Below are positions 53,861 to 64,000 of a DNA stretch of 64,000 bases, in pieces (position 1 is the first letter of the stretch; each line of letters begins with the position of its first letter). A program made the position numbers and the translations under genes. A model generated the notes under the pieces. The model was not told the DNA's origin and made no database searches. It worked only from the letters and a program-made list of their open reading frames with translations. The DNA lies in contig VWRR01000010.1 of the NCBI GenBank assembly GCA_013995675.1, forward strand, positions 545,872 to 609,871. The letters run 5' to 3'. The DNA is from Cyanidiococcus yangmingshanensis. Taxonomy: Eukaryota; Rhodophyta; Bangiophyceae; Cyanidiales; Cyanidiaceae.

Positions 53861-55329
53861 GGAAGCCGTGGTCCGTGCGCGAAAACGTATCCAAAAGCGT
53901 AAATAGATGGTTGCCGAACAGCGCTTGCCTGCGCGGATCTACCGGACTCGGCCAGCGTCATGGGTTGTCCGCTCTGAGCAAACTGTTTTGTTTGATGCTG
54001 TGCGTGTGTCTGGCCGCTGGAGGTGAAACAACGTGCTCTTCTGGTTCAACACGATCGTATTCTTGGATCTTGTGACCATGAGCACATTCAAGATGGTCAC
54101 TTACGCGGTTGCTCGATTTAAAAGGATCTTTCAAGTGCGGTTGTTTTGTGCACCCAGACGTTTCGCTAGGGCCCTGCACCCTAACATAAAGAAGCAGCAT
54201 GATTTGTTCGTTCGAAAAGAGGAGGAATCGGCACTTTTACGATACAAGTCCATTCTAACGCAGCATAAGCATGATGTTGTTTGGTGATTGAGGATCGACT
54301 GTATCGCGATCCAGTGACCGTGTCGATCTGTCCAGAATGATTGGATTGCACGAAGGCTGCTCCTGACACTCAGTGTGTTCGTGATGACTCTGGGGAAACC
54401 TTCGTGCCACTCACCGATACAAATCTAGATACGGTCTCTACGTGGCTCATTGCACAACTTGTCGTGCAAAATTGTCCAAAAACTGCCTAAACGATGGTTG
54501 TTTCGTGTTAGGCAGAGTCGACGATGAGATCGAACCTCTCCTGACTGATTTCATAGGATCATCATAATGGAAGTCAGGAACCAAAGCACGGGGCCGAAAA
54601 CGGCGGAACCTGAGCATGCGATTGGCAGTTTACGTGGTGGAATCTCCATGCCTGCCATGAGCATGCGATGCGAGGAACTCTGCAGGACTAGATGGATGCA
54701 TTTCTACAATGAGGGCCTTCGAAAAAAAGCGCGCCTCTCCCGCATTCACATGCCCGTACCGGATCACATTACTGATTTCTTCTAGGATACCAAGAGCGGA
54801 CTGGAAAAACCGAGATCTGACGTTTGCGGAAGTGGCTTTTCCGCTGAGACCTACTGGTGATTCAACATCAGGAGCAAGCTCTGATTGCCTCGTCAGCCTC
54901 CGCCCGGGTGGGGTCAACGCTTTGAATCCTAGAGAGAGTGCTTAGGCGGCTGCAGTTGCCATGCTGCGATTTCCGAGATACAAGGGGCAGCTAAAAAACG
55001 AGTCTCCGATCTGGATTTGCCAATCGCAACAGCGACCTTGCCTGAGCTCCGGTGCATACGGTTGGCGCACATCCTCGTTTGGGTGTACACCGTCCATGCT
55101 ATCGCAAGGCGGGTCGCTGGACCGGCGCCACCCCCAAAGGTCCTGAATCCACGCTGCGTTACCTCATCAGCAGTGCGCACTACCGAGGTTTCCGCCGACC
55201 CCTCTCTTTACACATCCAGCTTGTGCATCTGAGGCGGTTCGCCGCTGTCGCACAATGCCATGCTTACGGAGATGAGGTGCGCGTACCCGTGCACACACAT
55301 ACACCCATGCATTGGCCATGGGCATGCGC
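53861..55329. other. Intergenic, about 1.5 kb, no recognised gene
   Basis: Upstream of UFD1 and downstream of the PMT gene. Several ORFs of 60-110 codons on both strands, none with recognisable features. Nothing repeat-like was found. Confidence 0.4.
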
Positions 55330-56964
55330 TCAATGCCATCCCTTGTTGTCGCCGACCTTTTTGGTGTGCTTGATCCAACGCATCCCCTCGTGATCATCGG
55401 ATGTCAGCGGGATGTGGCCATAGACCCAGGCGCGAAAGTACCAGAAACACCAGAAAACAACAATGTAGAGGGCGCCAGCGACGGGAACTTGGAGTGTGGC
55501 TGGCAGCGCCGGCATGTCGAGCACCACATGCGCAAACAGAAGCTCCGCGAAAAGCAGCGCCGGCAGGTAGTGGTAGATAAACGTGCTCCGCTCGATCGGC
55601 ATGTAGGGCAGGATACCGAACGCGTAGCCCAGCAGCAGAAAGGTCGCGAGACGGAGGTAGCGCTCCCAGCAACCCGCTTCCTGTCCATGGCGTTTCCTCA
55701 GCCGTATCAGGCGCAGCACGAAGGGCGTCGCCGCAAGCAAAAGCAGGATCGCGCCCAGGCAGGCCCAGAAGAGAAGCGGGTTACCAATCAGGTAGATCTG
55801 CATGGCGTAGCCGGGCCGAATGAGCCGACCATCGGCATCGGTGGTGCCCTCCTGCCAGCGATTCCAGTACAGGAGGCCGCGGCCAATATACGGCCACGTG
55901 TACCATCTGGACTGCCACTCGTGCTCGTCCAGAATCCGCGCATTCGCCAGGAACATCTCCTTGTTCAGTTGCCAGACCAGTTTCAGAAAGGCCGGCCGTC
56001 GCGCCTGTGGATCGTAGCCGTCGCGCCCAATGAGGGTGCGTTGAAACTCGGTGCTCATGAAATCGCCACCAGGCCCGTTGTAGATGAGGATCCGAAAATG
56101 CGGGTACCAGAGCGATATGTAGAGCGCGATCGCCGAGCCAGCCACAATGAAACAGTTGCTCCATTCGAGCGGCTCGGTGGCCAGCACTGCCCCAGCGACC
56201 GACTCCAGCCCAAAGAGGCCGGGGACCACCAGGGTTGTCCATTTGACAGAGAGCGCCGCGCCGCTCGCTAGCCCAGCCCAGAACGCAGCCCAGCGTCGTT
56301 GGCGACTGTTCGGCGGAGTCTTCCACAGTCGCAAAAACGCGTCCATGCAGAGCGCACAGTAGAAGATCAGCTGCGAGTCGGTGAGGATATGGCGCGCCTC
56401 GATGAGGTTGAGCATGTCCCAGAGCAGGAAAACCCCTACCGTGGTTGCCGCCACCATGGACATGCCCATGCCGCGGGCGATTCGAAAGCCCAGTGCCGGC
56501 AGCAGGGCCCCAAAGAAGGCTGCGCACGAGCGCATCACGTAGTACTTGCTCTCCGGCGGATAGGTCTTGTCTTCGTACCAGTCTCGATTGGGAATGTCGC
56601 CAGCCAGCTTGGCCACGGTCGCCAGCGTCAGTTTCGCCAACGGCGGATGGATGTCAAAGAAGTAGGTGCGATTCAGGTAATGGTGCGCGAATGAAGCGAA
56701 ATGGACCTCGTCGAAGACACACTCTGGTGGCCAGGTGATGCGGTAGAAGCGAGTCCAGAGCCCGAGCACCAACAGCATAAGCGTGATGATGGTTTCGGGA
56801 GCGGCACTCGCTCGGGTTACGGCCTTCTGGATGAGCCGCTCCAGGAACGGCACCTGGTGACTCTTTCGAAAGACGTCTGGTCGCCTCGGCTGCGGGCGGT
56901 CGGTCTCTGGCAACCGAGAGCCAGTAGGCGACTCGGACGCTCTTCGTCTAGCAACTGGAGCCAT
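55330..56964 (-). CDS. Protein O-mannosyltransferase (GT39/PMT) lacking MIR domains
   Basis: An ER membrane enzyme that transfers mannose from dolichyl-phosphate-mannose to Ser/Thr of secretory proteins. 544 residues from ATG 56964. After a basic cytosolic N-terminus comes a first helix (IITLMLLVLGLWTRFY), then the catalytic luminal loop with the Asp-Glu pair (FDEVHFASF) and FFDIHPPLAKL, both invariant in PMTs. At least ten further hydrophobic helices follow, with HILTDSQLIFYC, SVKWTTLVVPG and, near the C-terminus, PIERSTFIYHYLPALLF, the PMT_4TMC region. Fungal and animal PMT/POMT proteins are 700-900 residues because a MIR module sits in the central loop; here the central luminal loop (about STEFQRTLIGRDGYDPQARRP to YAMQIYLIGNP) is too short to hold one. 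The region is GC-rich, producing long antisense ORFs that I ignore. Confidence 0.93.
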   Translation of the reverse strand: MAPVARRRASESPTGSRLPETDRPQPRRPDVFRKSHQVPFLERLIQKAVTRASAAPETIITLMLLVLGLWTRFYRITWPPECVFDEVHFASFAHHYLNRTYFFDIHPPLAKLTLATVAKLAGDIPNRDWYEDKTYPPESKYYVMRSCAAFFGALLPALGFRIARGMGMSMVAATTVGVFLLWDMLNLIEARHILTDSQLIFYCALCMDAFLRLWKTPPNSRQRRWAAFWAGLASGAALSVKWTTLVVPGLFGLESVAGAVLATEPLEWSNCFIVAGSAIALYISLWYPHFRILIYNGPGGDFMSTEFQRTLIGRDGYDPQARRPAFLKLVWQLNKEMFLANARILDEHEWQSRWYTWPYIGRGLLYWNRWQEGTTDADGRLIRPGYAMQIYLIGNPLLFWACLGAILLLLAATPFVLRLIRLRKRHGQEAGCWERYLRLATFLLLGYAFGILPYMPIERSTFIYHYLPALLFAELLFAHVVLDMPALPATLQVPVAGALYIVVFWCFWYFRAWVYGHIPLTSDDHEGMRWIKHTKKVGDNKGWH

Positions 56965-57537
56965 GACTTGCGTTGACTGCGTTTCACGCAGATGATGACT
57001 GGAGCAGAGCTGCGTCTCGCCGTACGTTTCAATGCAGGTCTCGAGTCAGGACTCCTCGGGCCTTGGTGGCCGAGCGCGTGCAGTGTTCCTCGCGACGCGC
57101 TGCTGTGCTGGTGCCCCAGCAAGCTGTCTCGAGCGCGACCAGTTTTGCACACCCGAGTGCTTCCAGTCTAGCGCCTCTATACGCCAGCGCCAGCGCTGCG
57201 AGCTTGATGGCAGCGCCCAGACGGCACCCGTGTCGCCGCCGTCCCCGCGGGTGGGTCTGTTGGACGCCCACGAGGGGGCGCTACCTGCAGATTTTTTCCC
57301 TCTTCCGTCACAGAGACGACAAGTATGTTTGTGTACTTGCTTGCGTCTCTTGGTCGAGACACTGTTGATCAGTTCGACGAATGGTTTTTGCGGCCCGCCC
57401 TGTCGTTAGACTCGCTCAGCGACTCAAACGCCGATGGCTGTACACGAGGAGAGCGTTTGGCTCATGCCGGGGCGAATCGGTCGATCGACGCAATCGTCTC
57501 GTGGGAGGCAAGCGCCCCCCAGTTTGCGACCCCTGCT
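56965..57537. other. Promoter-side gap between PMT and the minisatellite
   Basis: GC-rich, about 570 bases, with conflicting short ORFs on both strands. It is taken as the PMT 5' region and the boundary of the subtelomere. No RNA gene was recognised. Confidence 0.4.
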
Positions 57538-58095
57538 TCGAATGAGTGCCTGACGTTTCCTCTGTGAATTGAATGCGACGATGAGGATGACAGCCCAGTG
57601 AGGGAATGACTGTTTCTGGTTGCGCCCGCTTCGAATGAGTGCCTGACGTTTCCTCTGCGAATCGAATGCGATGCTGAGGATGGCAGCCCAGTAAGGTAAT
57701 GACTGTTTCTGGTTGCGCCCGCTTCGAATGAGTGCCTGACGTTTCCTCTGCGAATCGAATGCGATGCTGAGGATGGCAGCCCAGTGAGGGAATGACTGTT
57801 TCTGGTTGCGCCCGCTTCGAATGAGTGCCTGACGTTTCCTCTGCGAATCGAATGCGATGCTGAGGATGGCAGCCCAGTAAGGTAATGACTGTTTCTGGTT
57901 GCGCCTGCTTCGAATGAGTGCCTGACGTTTCCTCTGCGAATCGAATGCGATGCTGAGGATGGCAGCCCAGTGAGGGAATGACTGTTTCTGGTTGCGCCCG
58001 CTTCGAATGAGTGCCTGACGTTTCCTCTGTGAATCGAATGCGATGCTGAGGATGACAGCCCAGTAAGGGAATGCCCGTGTCTGGGTGTACCCTTC
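57538..58095. repeat. Minisatellite, six 93-bp units with alternating A/B variants
   Basis: The marker aatgagtgcctgacg begins at 57541, 57634, 57727, 57820, 57913 and 58006, an exact 93-base period. Units differ mainly at one site, reading gtgaggg in units 1, 3 and 5 and gtaaggt or gtaaggg in 2, 4 and 6, so the array is three copies of a 186-bp dimer. The outer units carry extra differences (tctgtgaat and gatgacagcc in units 1 and 6). A decayed partial seventh unit ends near 58105 (cccttcgagcaggctgcc). As 93 is divisible by three, all minus frames stay open, giving three long ORFs (to 360 codons) of repeated 31-residue blocks; at least two of these must be chance. Confidence 0.95.
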
Positions 58096-61000
58096 GAGCA
58101 GGCTGCCAAAGTGTAGCCCGTATGCTGGGCGTTGCCTGCGAACGCTGTACAGCATGATAGATGTACAGTGTTGTAGGCTCTGTGAAAGGGCCTCCGTCGT
58201 CGAGCCGCAAACGGGAGCCAGGCCACGGCCTCGGTGCCGTCGCCTGTGTCCGCGGAAGCATTCCATGTGATAACGCGCTTGCCGCTCGCCTGAGATGGGC
58301 GCCCTAGGCCATACCCACCCCGGCGGGTGTCTGATTCCGACAAACTCGAGCATATCTATGGTGACGGGTCTGGGAACATGCCTCTCCGATTTCGTGAACC
58401 GAGCAAGAATAGAAGCAGCGCGGATCGCATCACGATTGCGGACGACGAGGCGCCATGCGTCCCTGGTGTTCGAGATCGCTCTCCATGTGTTCCGGCAGCC
58501 GTCCACAATTGGGGCAATCGCCGGAGCGGCGTGCGATTGCCTGGGCGCAGCGCGATGCGCCTCCCGGGATGATCGAGCGAGCGCATCGCTGCCAACAGGG
58601 GACGGTCGCGACCCGGCATTCCAACCGAGAGATGGCGTCGGTGCGTGCGACCTTCTTCTGGGGGTCTGCCCCTTTGGATGCGAGCACCCATCGACGCCAG
58701 GAGGCCGCTGGGGTCACGAACGAGTCGCCAGCACCGACGCCATCGTTCATCGACCATGGGAAGACGACTGGTCTGGACTCACGAGCGATTCGCCCTTGGT
58801 GCGCGTGCAGACTGAACGCGTTCTCCCAGAGACGGATTGGCGGCGAGGGTGCCATTCGGCAGAATCAGATTGCGGTCCCTGGCCGGGTCGAGATTCGGGT
58901 ATCCGAACGGCTCGATCCGAGAGAAAAAACCAGTTGAGCAGAACGGACTGGGCGGGACCAGGACTCGGTCCTCGTCTGAGCGCTGGCCACCGGGAGTCAC
59001 ACACACGGAGGCATTCAACACTGAAAAAAACAAAAGAAAAGTGATCCCGAACAGACAGGGCCAAACTGAAACGAACTGGAGAGAGCGCGTCCATTAGGCG
59101 GCTCGGTCCGATGCCGGATGCGCCGTCTGCTACAGAGAGAGCGCTCGATTCCAGCGTGTTGGAGTCGGCGCGGGGTATCGGTGGACAGGGGGCGCTGACG
59201 CCGATCGATGCGCTCCTCGATGTGCAACCGTGAACTCGTTGGCCCGGGGCCCAGAGACAGATCCGCCCGGGTACTGGACTTTCAGCAATCTGGATGGAGC
59301 TGAAGAAGATCGAAGCGCGTAGCGATGGAATCAGGATGGTGCCATGAGTTGGAGCGAGATGAAAGCGGATCGGCAACCTGTCGTCGATGATTGGCCAGGT
59401 GACCCCCAATCAGCAGCGTCCAAGGCAGTGTGTGGGAAGCGATGAGAGGAGGCTCGATGCCGGCATGGTTGCGGGCCCTATTCGAGAGACCCACGTATGC
59501 CGAAAAGGCAACATGACTGTAGATGGTCGGTCCGAGAGGGTCCAAACATTCCACGGATAGCTGCTGCAGAGGACGCCAGGCCGGGCGGCGCCCATGGGTG
59601 AACCGACGCACGGATGGAGAACGGCAACCGCGGGAAGCACAGTACGGGCGGGGGCGATGTCGCGCCAAGCAACGTGCATGAAACGAGCTAGACCGAGACC
59701 GGTAGCGCGAAAGAGTGGTGCCACGGAATCAAGATGATCGAAATTTTTCAGGAGAAATGAGTTCAGTGAGGGCACGCCTGCATGCAGGCATGGGCACAGT
59801 GCCCGGCCTACCAAAGTCATGGTGCATGCTGGAAACCGACCAATAAACATGATAGAGTGGCTCAAGGCGTGATGCCAGCGCTCCAAAACAAGAGAAAGAG
59901 CCAGAATCTGTGGCAGGCCGAGCAGAAAGAGTCGATCGAGTGGCGAATGACGATAGCGTCTGGCGAGCGCTGGCGCAAGTGCTGGTAGAGATCGACCCTT
60001 GCGCGCGATCGAGGCGTGCAATTCGCTTGCGGCGCGGAGAGCACTGCATCACAAACAGTATTGGATTCAGCGGTAAGGACCTTGGGGCACACCTGCCTAC
60101 CGAGGAGAGACAAAGAGCCAGCCTGAAAATCCGGAAGCGGAGAAGAGCGTGCTCAATGAGGAAGCCATCGAAGAAATCGAGGATGTTGTGGACAGAAATA
60201 CGAAAAGCACAATCCGGGAATCAGCTCTTACGAAAAGGGTCACGCGAAGGACGAGCCGGTGGCGAGAGAGTGCAGAAAAAACCCGCGGTAAGAAATAGCC
60301 ACGATACCAGCAGACTCGTAAACAGACGAGTGCCTCGACATTTGTGATCGATTCTGACTCGGCCACGTAGTCATTGCGTAGGACCGGAAAGCACAAACCA
60401 ACAGAGTGCGGCAGCTCTGGCGCGATCAATCTGTCGAGAAAAAAATAGGCATGGGGCATCAAAGGGACATGGTAGCGGATCGTATGTCTTCCAGCACTGG
60501 AATGGGAACGACTCGGTCCGTTTCGCTACGATTAGTCTGGGCCTTTCCAGAGGAACCTAGCTTCCTATCGACCGGAGGCGACTCGATTCTTCAGGGGTTT
60601 GGGGTGGTGGTAGCGCCTTCGACAACGGCTGAGATCGCTCGATCGGGCCTGAATCAATGATTGGCACTCTGGCGACGGGGGCCGTCTCTACGCTCGGCCA
60701 GTGCCGTGGCTAGCCCGGCGGCTCCGAGCCTCGGGATATTTGTTTCTGGCGTCTGTCTCTTAGTTGTTCTTTGCGAGTTTCTCTCTGTCTAGTTGTATCT
60801 CGAGCCTTTTGTGAACAGCCTAGAGAGACGCGTTGCCTAGACGATGATCGTTGGTGACCGAGTCCGCTGGCGCTCCGCGCGTGCCCTGTTCTGGTGTGTC
60901 ACAGCGTAGCGCTATACCAGGTTTTCGACGAGCGCCTAGGGACCGTTTCAGGACTTGTGCTTTATAATTCGTTGTTTTCTTTTTAGAGACTTGTTACTAG

Positions 61001-61270
61001 GACCACTAGGGACGGTTTGGTATGCTTCACTGTGATTTTGGGGATCGTCGGTGATTGTGTGCACTAGCTGGCCGCAGCGCTCGGCGTGCTCTACTAGGTG
61101 TTTGGCCGGGGCCGGATCGGTGCCTTCAGAGGCACTTGCGGTGCGTTTCTGGCCTTGTTCTTTTGTTTTCGGCCAGTTTCATTTGACGTATTTGGTATTG
61201 GGTATATATAGGCTGGTCTGGTATGTTCTATAAAGATTGTCGAGATTGTTGGAGATTGGGAGCGCACCCG

Positions 61271-61365
61271 AGCAGAGCCGAGCCGAGCCGAGCCAAGCCG
61301 AGCCAAGCCGAGCCAAGCCGAGCCGAGCCGAGCCAAGCAGAGAGAAGCCGAGCCGGGCAGCCAAG
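61271..61365. repeat. Pentamer-based array of AGCCG/AGCCA units
   Basis: Alternating agccg and agcca five-mers organised partly as 10-bp units (agccaagccg), with a degraded right end (agcagagagaagccg). It produces the Arg-Ala-Glu-Pro-Ser and Gly-Leu-Ala-Arg type low-complexity ORFs on the two strands. Confidence 0.95.
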
Positions 61366-61609
61366 CATCGCCGTCGAGGGCGGTGTCAGCGCGCGCCGAC
61401 AGTGGGGCCGAGTATAGCGCGATCGCCGACTGCACGTTTTCTCTCGCCAGCAGCTTGAGGGCGCATTCCCATTGTTTTCTCTTGCTTCTGGGGAGATGGT
61501 GTCCTCTTATTTCTGCATCTGTGGGTCCAGGCAAATCGCTCTCGTTGTTGGTGGATGGTGATCGTGTTCACACCAGGTAGCAGTCAGTATGTACGCCAAG
61601 CTACACCGC

Positions 61610-61690
61610 GGTGCTTCCAGAGTCTGTAGTGCCTCCAGTGTCTCCATAGCTTCCAATGCCTGTAGAGCCTCCAAAAACTGTACAGCGTGA
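61610..61690. repeat. Degenerate ~12-bp tandem repeat
   Basis: Variants of gcctcca-tgtag recur (tctgtagtgcctcc, tgtctccatagcttcc, tgcctgtagagcctcc). Units are imperfect and the boundaries approximate. Confidence 0.6.
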
Positions 61691-62227
61691 GGTGTTCATT
61701 ACTGCAAGGCGGTTGTTATGACTGCATTACGAATCGTTTTTTCTGCTGATTCGCAGAGTTTATTCCCACTGGTTTGGAATCGGTTGCCTAGCTTCCCAGT
61801 TCTTTTAGAAGATTCTATACAGTATCTTTTGATTGTCGCCAACTGTGAGATCGGACCATGCAGCAGGTCCCACTGGGGAGCGGAAATTCAGTCCTACGGC
61901 GGGCGCGCGCCATGACAAACAGCTCATATAGAGGAGCGAGAGTCCGATACCAGGGAGATCGGTCATTTAGTGTGGTCCTGGCCGCCGCCCTTGTCTGGTG
62001 TCTCGCCTGTCCAGAACAGTATAGATGCCTGGCCCAGTAGGTTTTGGTTTCCCTACAGAAATACGGTCAGTATGTTTCATACAGTAAAATCGTTCAAGGT
62101 CTCTTCTATGTGTTCTTGGCATTGGCTCATACTAGCATCGATCTTGACGACTGCCATCGTCGTCAATGGAACCGTCTCACTTTGGCGTGTCAACATGATC
62201 GGTGATCCATGAATTTGGAGGGAAACT

Positions 62228-62248
62228 GCTGGCGCTGGCGCTGGCGCC
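62228..62248. repeat. Short GCTGGC hexamer run
   Basis: About three and a half copies of gctggc in a row. Minor slippage-type repeat. Confidence 0.85.
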
Positions 62249-62420
62249 TGGGAATCGAGCGACCATTGCGCGGCGAATCGGGGTCGGATCCCCGAATGGG
62301 CAGCTGGCGCCACTCGGTCCGTCTGTCGTAGGACGTTGGGGCTCTGGCGCGCTGTCCCGCTAGAGACAGCGGCGCATCAATTGCGCGTGCGGGCGGTGGC
62401 GTGCAATCGCTCGAACGCTC

Positions 62421-62460
62421 GGTGGCGTCCGCTGGCGTCCGCTGGCGTCCGCTGGCGTCC
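62421..62460. repeat. Four-copy 10-bp tandem repeat
   Basis: Unit gctggcgtcc, the first copy reading ggtggcgtcc, and the array ending at gcgtgcgg. Exact 10-base period. Confidence 0.95.
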
Positions 62461-63724
62461 GCGTGCGGCATCACAGCGTCTGTCCATTTTCGGTCAGGCA
62501 AAAGCGTGCGTGCGCCTGCGCCTAGGCATTGGCGGGAAATGCGCGCCGCCCGCTGGATCTGTCGCGGCCAATTCTGTGCTGTCCAGTCCAGTGGTAGCCT
62601 ATGGTGTCGTAGATTGCCGGCCGAACGATGGTGGCCGATGGTGTCCGATCGTGACCGTTTGTTCCAGCTCCGTGTCTCCAATGATTGATTTTCGATCTCC
62701 AAGCGCCGGTGTGTTTGTTGTCTGCTCGTATGAAAGAGCACTCGCCAGTGGCGATCGATGCCTGATATCGCTTGAGAACCATGGATTGATTAACATGACG
62801 AACCGATGATTGTTTGACGAGTTCGTCAATAGATAGGTGAGTGTATGGGAAAAAGACTTAAACGCCCCGCCGCTGCAGTGCCAAGGCTCGTCCCAGCAAC
62901 TAGAAAAAAAAGCAGCCCCGTGGCATCCCAGGCGGCGCCCTTGAGTGAAGTGCGCCGCCTAGCTCGGGTGGGACGGCGGCGCCCGATGCGATGGAGGCGG
63001 CGGCGCGCTCAATCGCCGGAAGGAAACGCATGGAGCGCAGCGCGGCCGGCGCCAGCGTACCCATCCTCGAAATCGAGTCGATCTCGGTGCGATCTGATCG
63101 TCGGCGCCAGCAGGAGACCGATCGAGCCGGGTATCCATTGATCAGCGGCGATAAATGAATCTGGAAGCGATCAGATTCGGCAGCGTGCGAGAGCGCCGTG
63201 TGCGTAGCAAAGCCCCACGGCAACGAACGATCGATAGGGAGAGAGGTCACCAGCAGAGCGCTGAGAAAGAGCAATCCTACAAGTATACCCAAAGAAGGAA
63301 GCAGGCTATTGGAAAGAAACTAGACCGCTATCGTTGCCCAAGATTAAACCCAGCGCCGAGCAGAGCAAACGCTCGCAGCAATCGTAAACAAAGACACTGC
63401 TGACCGATTGAATTCAGAGCAACGAAACCATCCCAAGCGATAAAACTTACCCAAGTCATAGTAAAGGTAACGGCCAAAAAAGAACACTAAAAATAAAAAA
63501 GAGCCAACGGCAGCAGCCCAACAGAGCGCAAAAAGAAGAGACAACAGATCTCGGCACAAAGAAAAAAAAGGTAAAGAAGCGATCCAAAAACACGATGCGA
63601 TGTGATAGCCTAAAACTGGTAGGAGAAAGCGAAGGAGAAAATCCAGAGAACGATCCATGATGCACAGGGCGCAGAGCCAATGATCGATCTGACCAGCGTC
63701 ATCGATGCAAGTCTGTTGACACGG

Positions 63725-63786
63725 GGACTATGTGAAATGAGACAACTGAGCGAAACGTGTGGACTATGTGAAATAAGAGTAAATGT
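63725..63786. repeat. Telomere-adjacent direct repeat
   Basis: The stretch ggactatgtgaaat occurs at 63725 and again at 63761, the second copy leading through aagagtaaatgtgggg directly into the telomere array. Confidence 0.85.
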
Positions 63787-64000
63787 GGGGAATGGGGGGA
63801 ATGGGGGGAATGGGGGGAATGGGGGGAATGGGGGGAATGGGGGGAATGGGGGGAATGGGGGGAATGGGGGGAAATAAGAGTAAATGTGGGGAATGGGGGG
63901 AAATGGGGGGAAATGGGGGGAATGGGGGGAATGGGGGGAATGGGGGGAATGGGGGGAATGGGGGGAATGGGGGGAATGGGGGAGGGGGGGAATGGGGGGA
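63787..64000 (+). repeat. Telomere, AATGGGGGG repeats
   Basis: About nine perfect 9-bp AATGGGGGG units from 63791, then an interruption at about 63871-63890 (gaaataagagtaaatgtgggg) identical to the junction sequence at 63770-63790, two 10-bp variants with AAAT, and about ten more units. The last part is irregular (a G run with one A near 63983). The G-rich strand runs 5'->3' to the end of the window, as expected at a right-hand chromosome end. The unit equals the one reported for Cyanidioschyzon merolae. Confidence 0.97.

Larger units (their letters stand above)
58106..63786. other. Subtelomeric region without recognised genes
   Basis: About 5.7 kb between the minisatellite and the telomere. 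ORFs reach 249 codons (58295-59044 plus), 220 (58747-59409 minus) and 203 (59410-60021 minus), but they overlap on opposite strands and none has a domain, signal peptide with plausible mature part, or believable composition. Base composition changes sharply along the strand: A/G-rich at about 59900-60300, T/G-rich at about 60700-61250, and strongly A-rich at about 63150-63640. Small tandem arrays are listed separately. It may be a subtelomeric element shared with other chromosome ends. Confidence 0.6.

Noticed and set aside
55312-56271. Plus-strand ORF of 319 codons
   Set aside because: Antisense shadow of the PMT gene; GC-rich codon positions keep it open and it has no domain.
55781-56527. 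Minus-strand ORF of 248 codons in a second frame
   Set aside because: Frame shadow inside the intact PMT coding region, with Gly/Arg/His-biased composition.
57538-58095. CRISPR array
   Set aside because: The repeats are contiguous with no unique spacers, the unit is 93 bp, and the source is a eukaryotic chromosome.
57416-58506. Three long minus-strand ORFs over the 93-bp array (282-361 codons)
   Set aside because: They stay open only because 93 is a multiple of three; the same DNA is open in all three minus frames and shows no family likeness outside the repeats.
58295-60347. Subtelomeric ORFs of 145-249 codons
   Set aside because: They overlap on opposite strands, have skewed composition and no recognisable domain, so none is supported as a gene.
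61094-61534. Minus-strand ORF with repeated Gly-Leu-Ala-Arg-Leu
   Set aside because: The pattern is produced by the AGCCG/AGCCA array, not by a protein-coding constraint.
1-64000. tRNA or rRNA genes
   Set aside because: I looked by eye for GGTTCGANNCC-type B boxes with pairable T-arms on both strands. Partial matches near 719, 178 and 14868 lacked a matching stem. Split, permuted or intron-rich tRNAs, known in cyanidialeans, could be missed; a tRNAscan-type covariance search would decide.

Overview
The window is the right-hand end of a nuclear chromosome, most likely from a cyanidialean red alga of the Cyanidioschyzon/Cyanidiococcus group. The best evidence is the last ~215 bases: a G-rich array of AATGGGGGG units running 5'->3' off the end, which is the telomere repeat reported for Cyanidioschyzon merolae. 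The gene content agrees: compact, almost intron-free eukaryotic genes, among them a shikimate-pathway enzyme with a plastid-type leader, eIF4A, UFD1, a Sm protein, complex III subunit QCR7 and a dilysine-tagged ER oxidoreductase. The species is an inference.

Layout. 1-7.2 kb: a bHLH regulator, a short Tat-translocase (mitochondrial TatB-like) gene with a probable 51-nt intron, and a coiled-coil protein. 8.6-14.5 kb: QCR7, an MFS transporter, a TBC Rab-GAP and eIF4A. 16.5-26.2 kb: a four-TM MARVEL-like protein, a GIY-YIG-like membrane protein, a SmB-like protein, a GT8 sphingolipid-type glucuronosyltransferase and a Trk/HKT K+ transporter. 27.4-39.3 kb: a giant tuberin/RalGAP-like GAP, adenosine kinase and a multidomain PDI. 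40-48.5 kb: two neighbouring unknown genes sharing a C-terminal motif, a Yippee protein, 3-dehydroquinate synthase and a disordered protein. 49.1-57 kb: a NUMOD3 protein with two Sld2/RecQL4-like modules, UFD1 and a MIR-less protein O-mannosyltransferase. 57.5 kb to the end: a six-copy 93-bp minisatellite, ~5.7 kb of gene-free subtelomere with small tandem arrays and strong strand-composition swings, then the telomere.

Functions are those of a free-living photosynthetic eukaryote: secretory-pathway folding and glycosylation (PDI, PMT, GT8, UFD1), membrane traffic and growth signalling (TBC, tuberin-like GAP), ion and solute transport (Trk, MFS), translation and splicing (eIF4A, Sm), mitochondria (QCR7, TatB-like) and plastid metabolism (DHQ synthase). 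No operon logic applies; genes are independent units on both strands.

A notable technical feature is that about nine otherwise well-conserved genes are broken by single-base frame shifts, several of them placeable to one base by homology. Because essential single-copy enzymes are affected, residual long-read indels are more likely than pseudogenes or recoding. Coordinates of those genes are given as the whole span. Most non-coding stretches between genes hold nothing I can recognise, and I found no convincing tRNA or rRNA.
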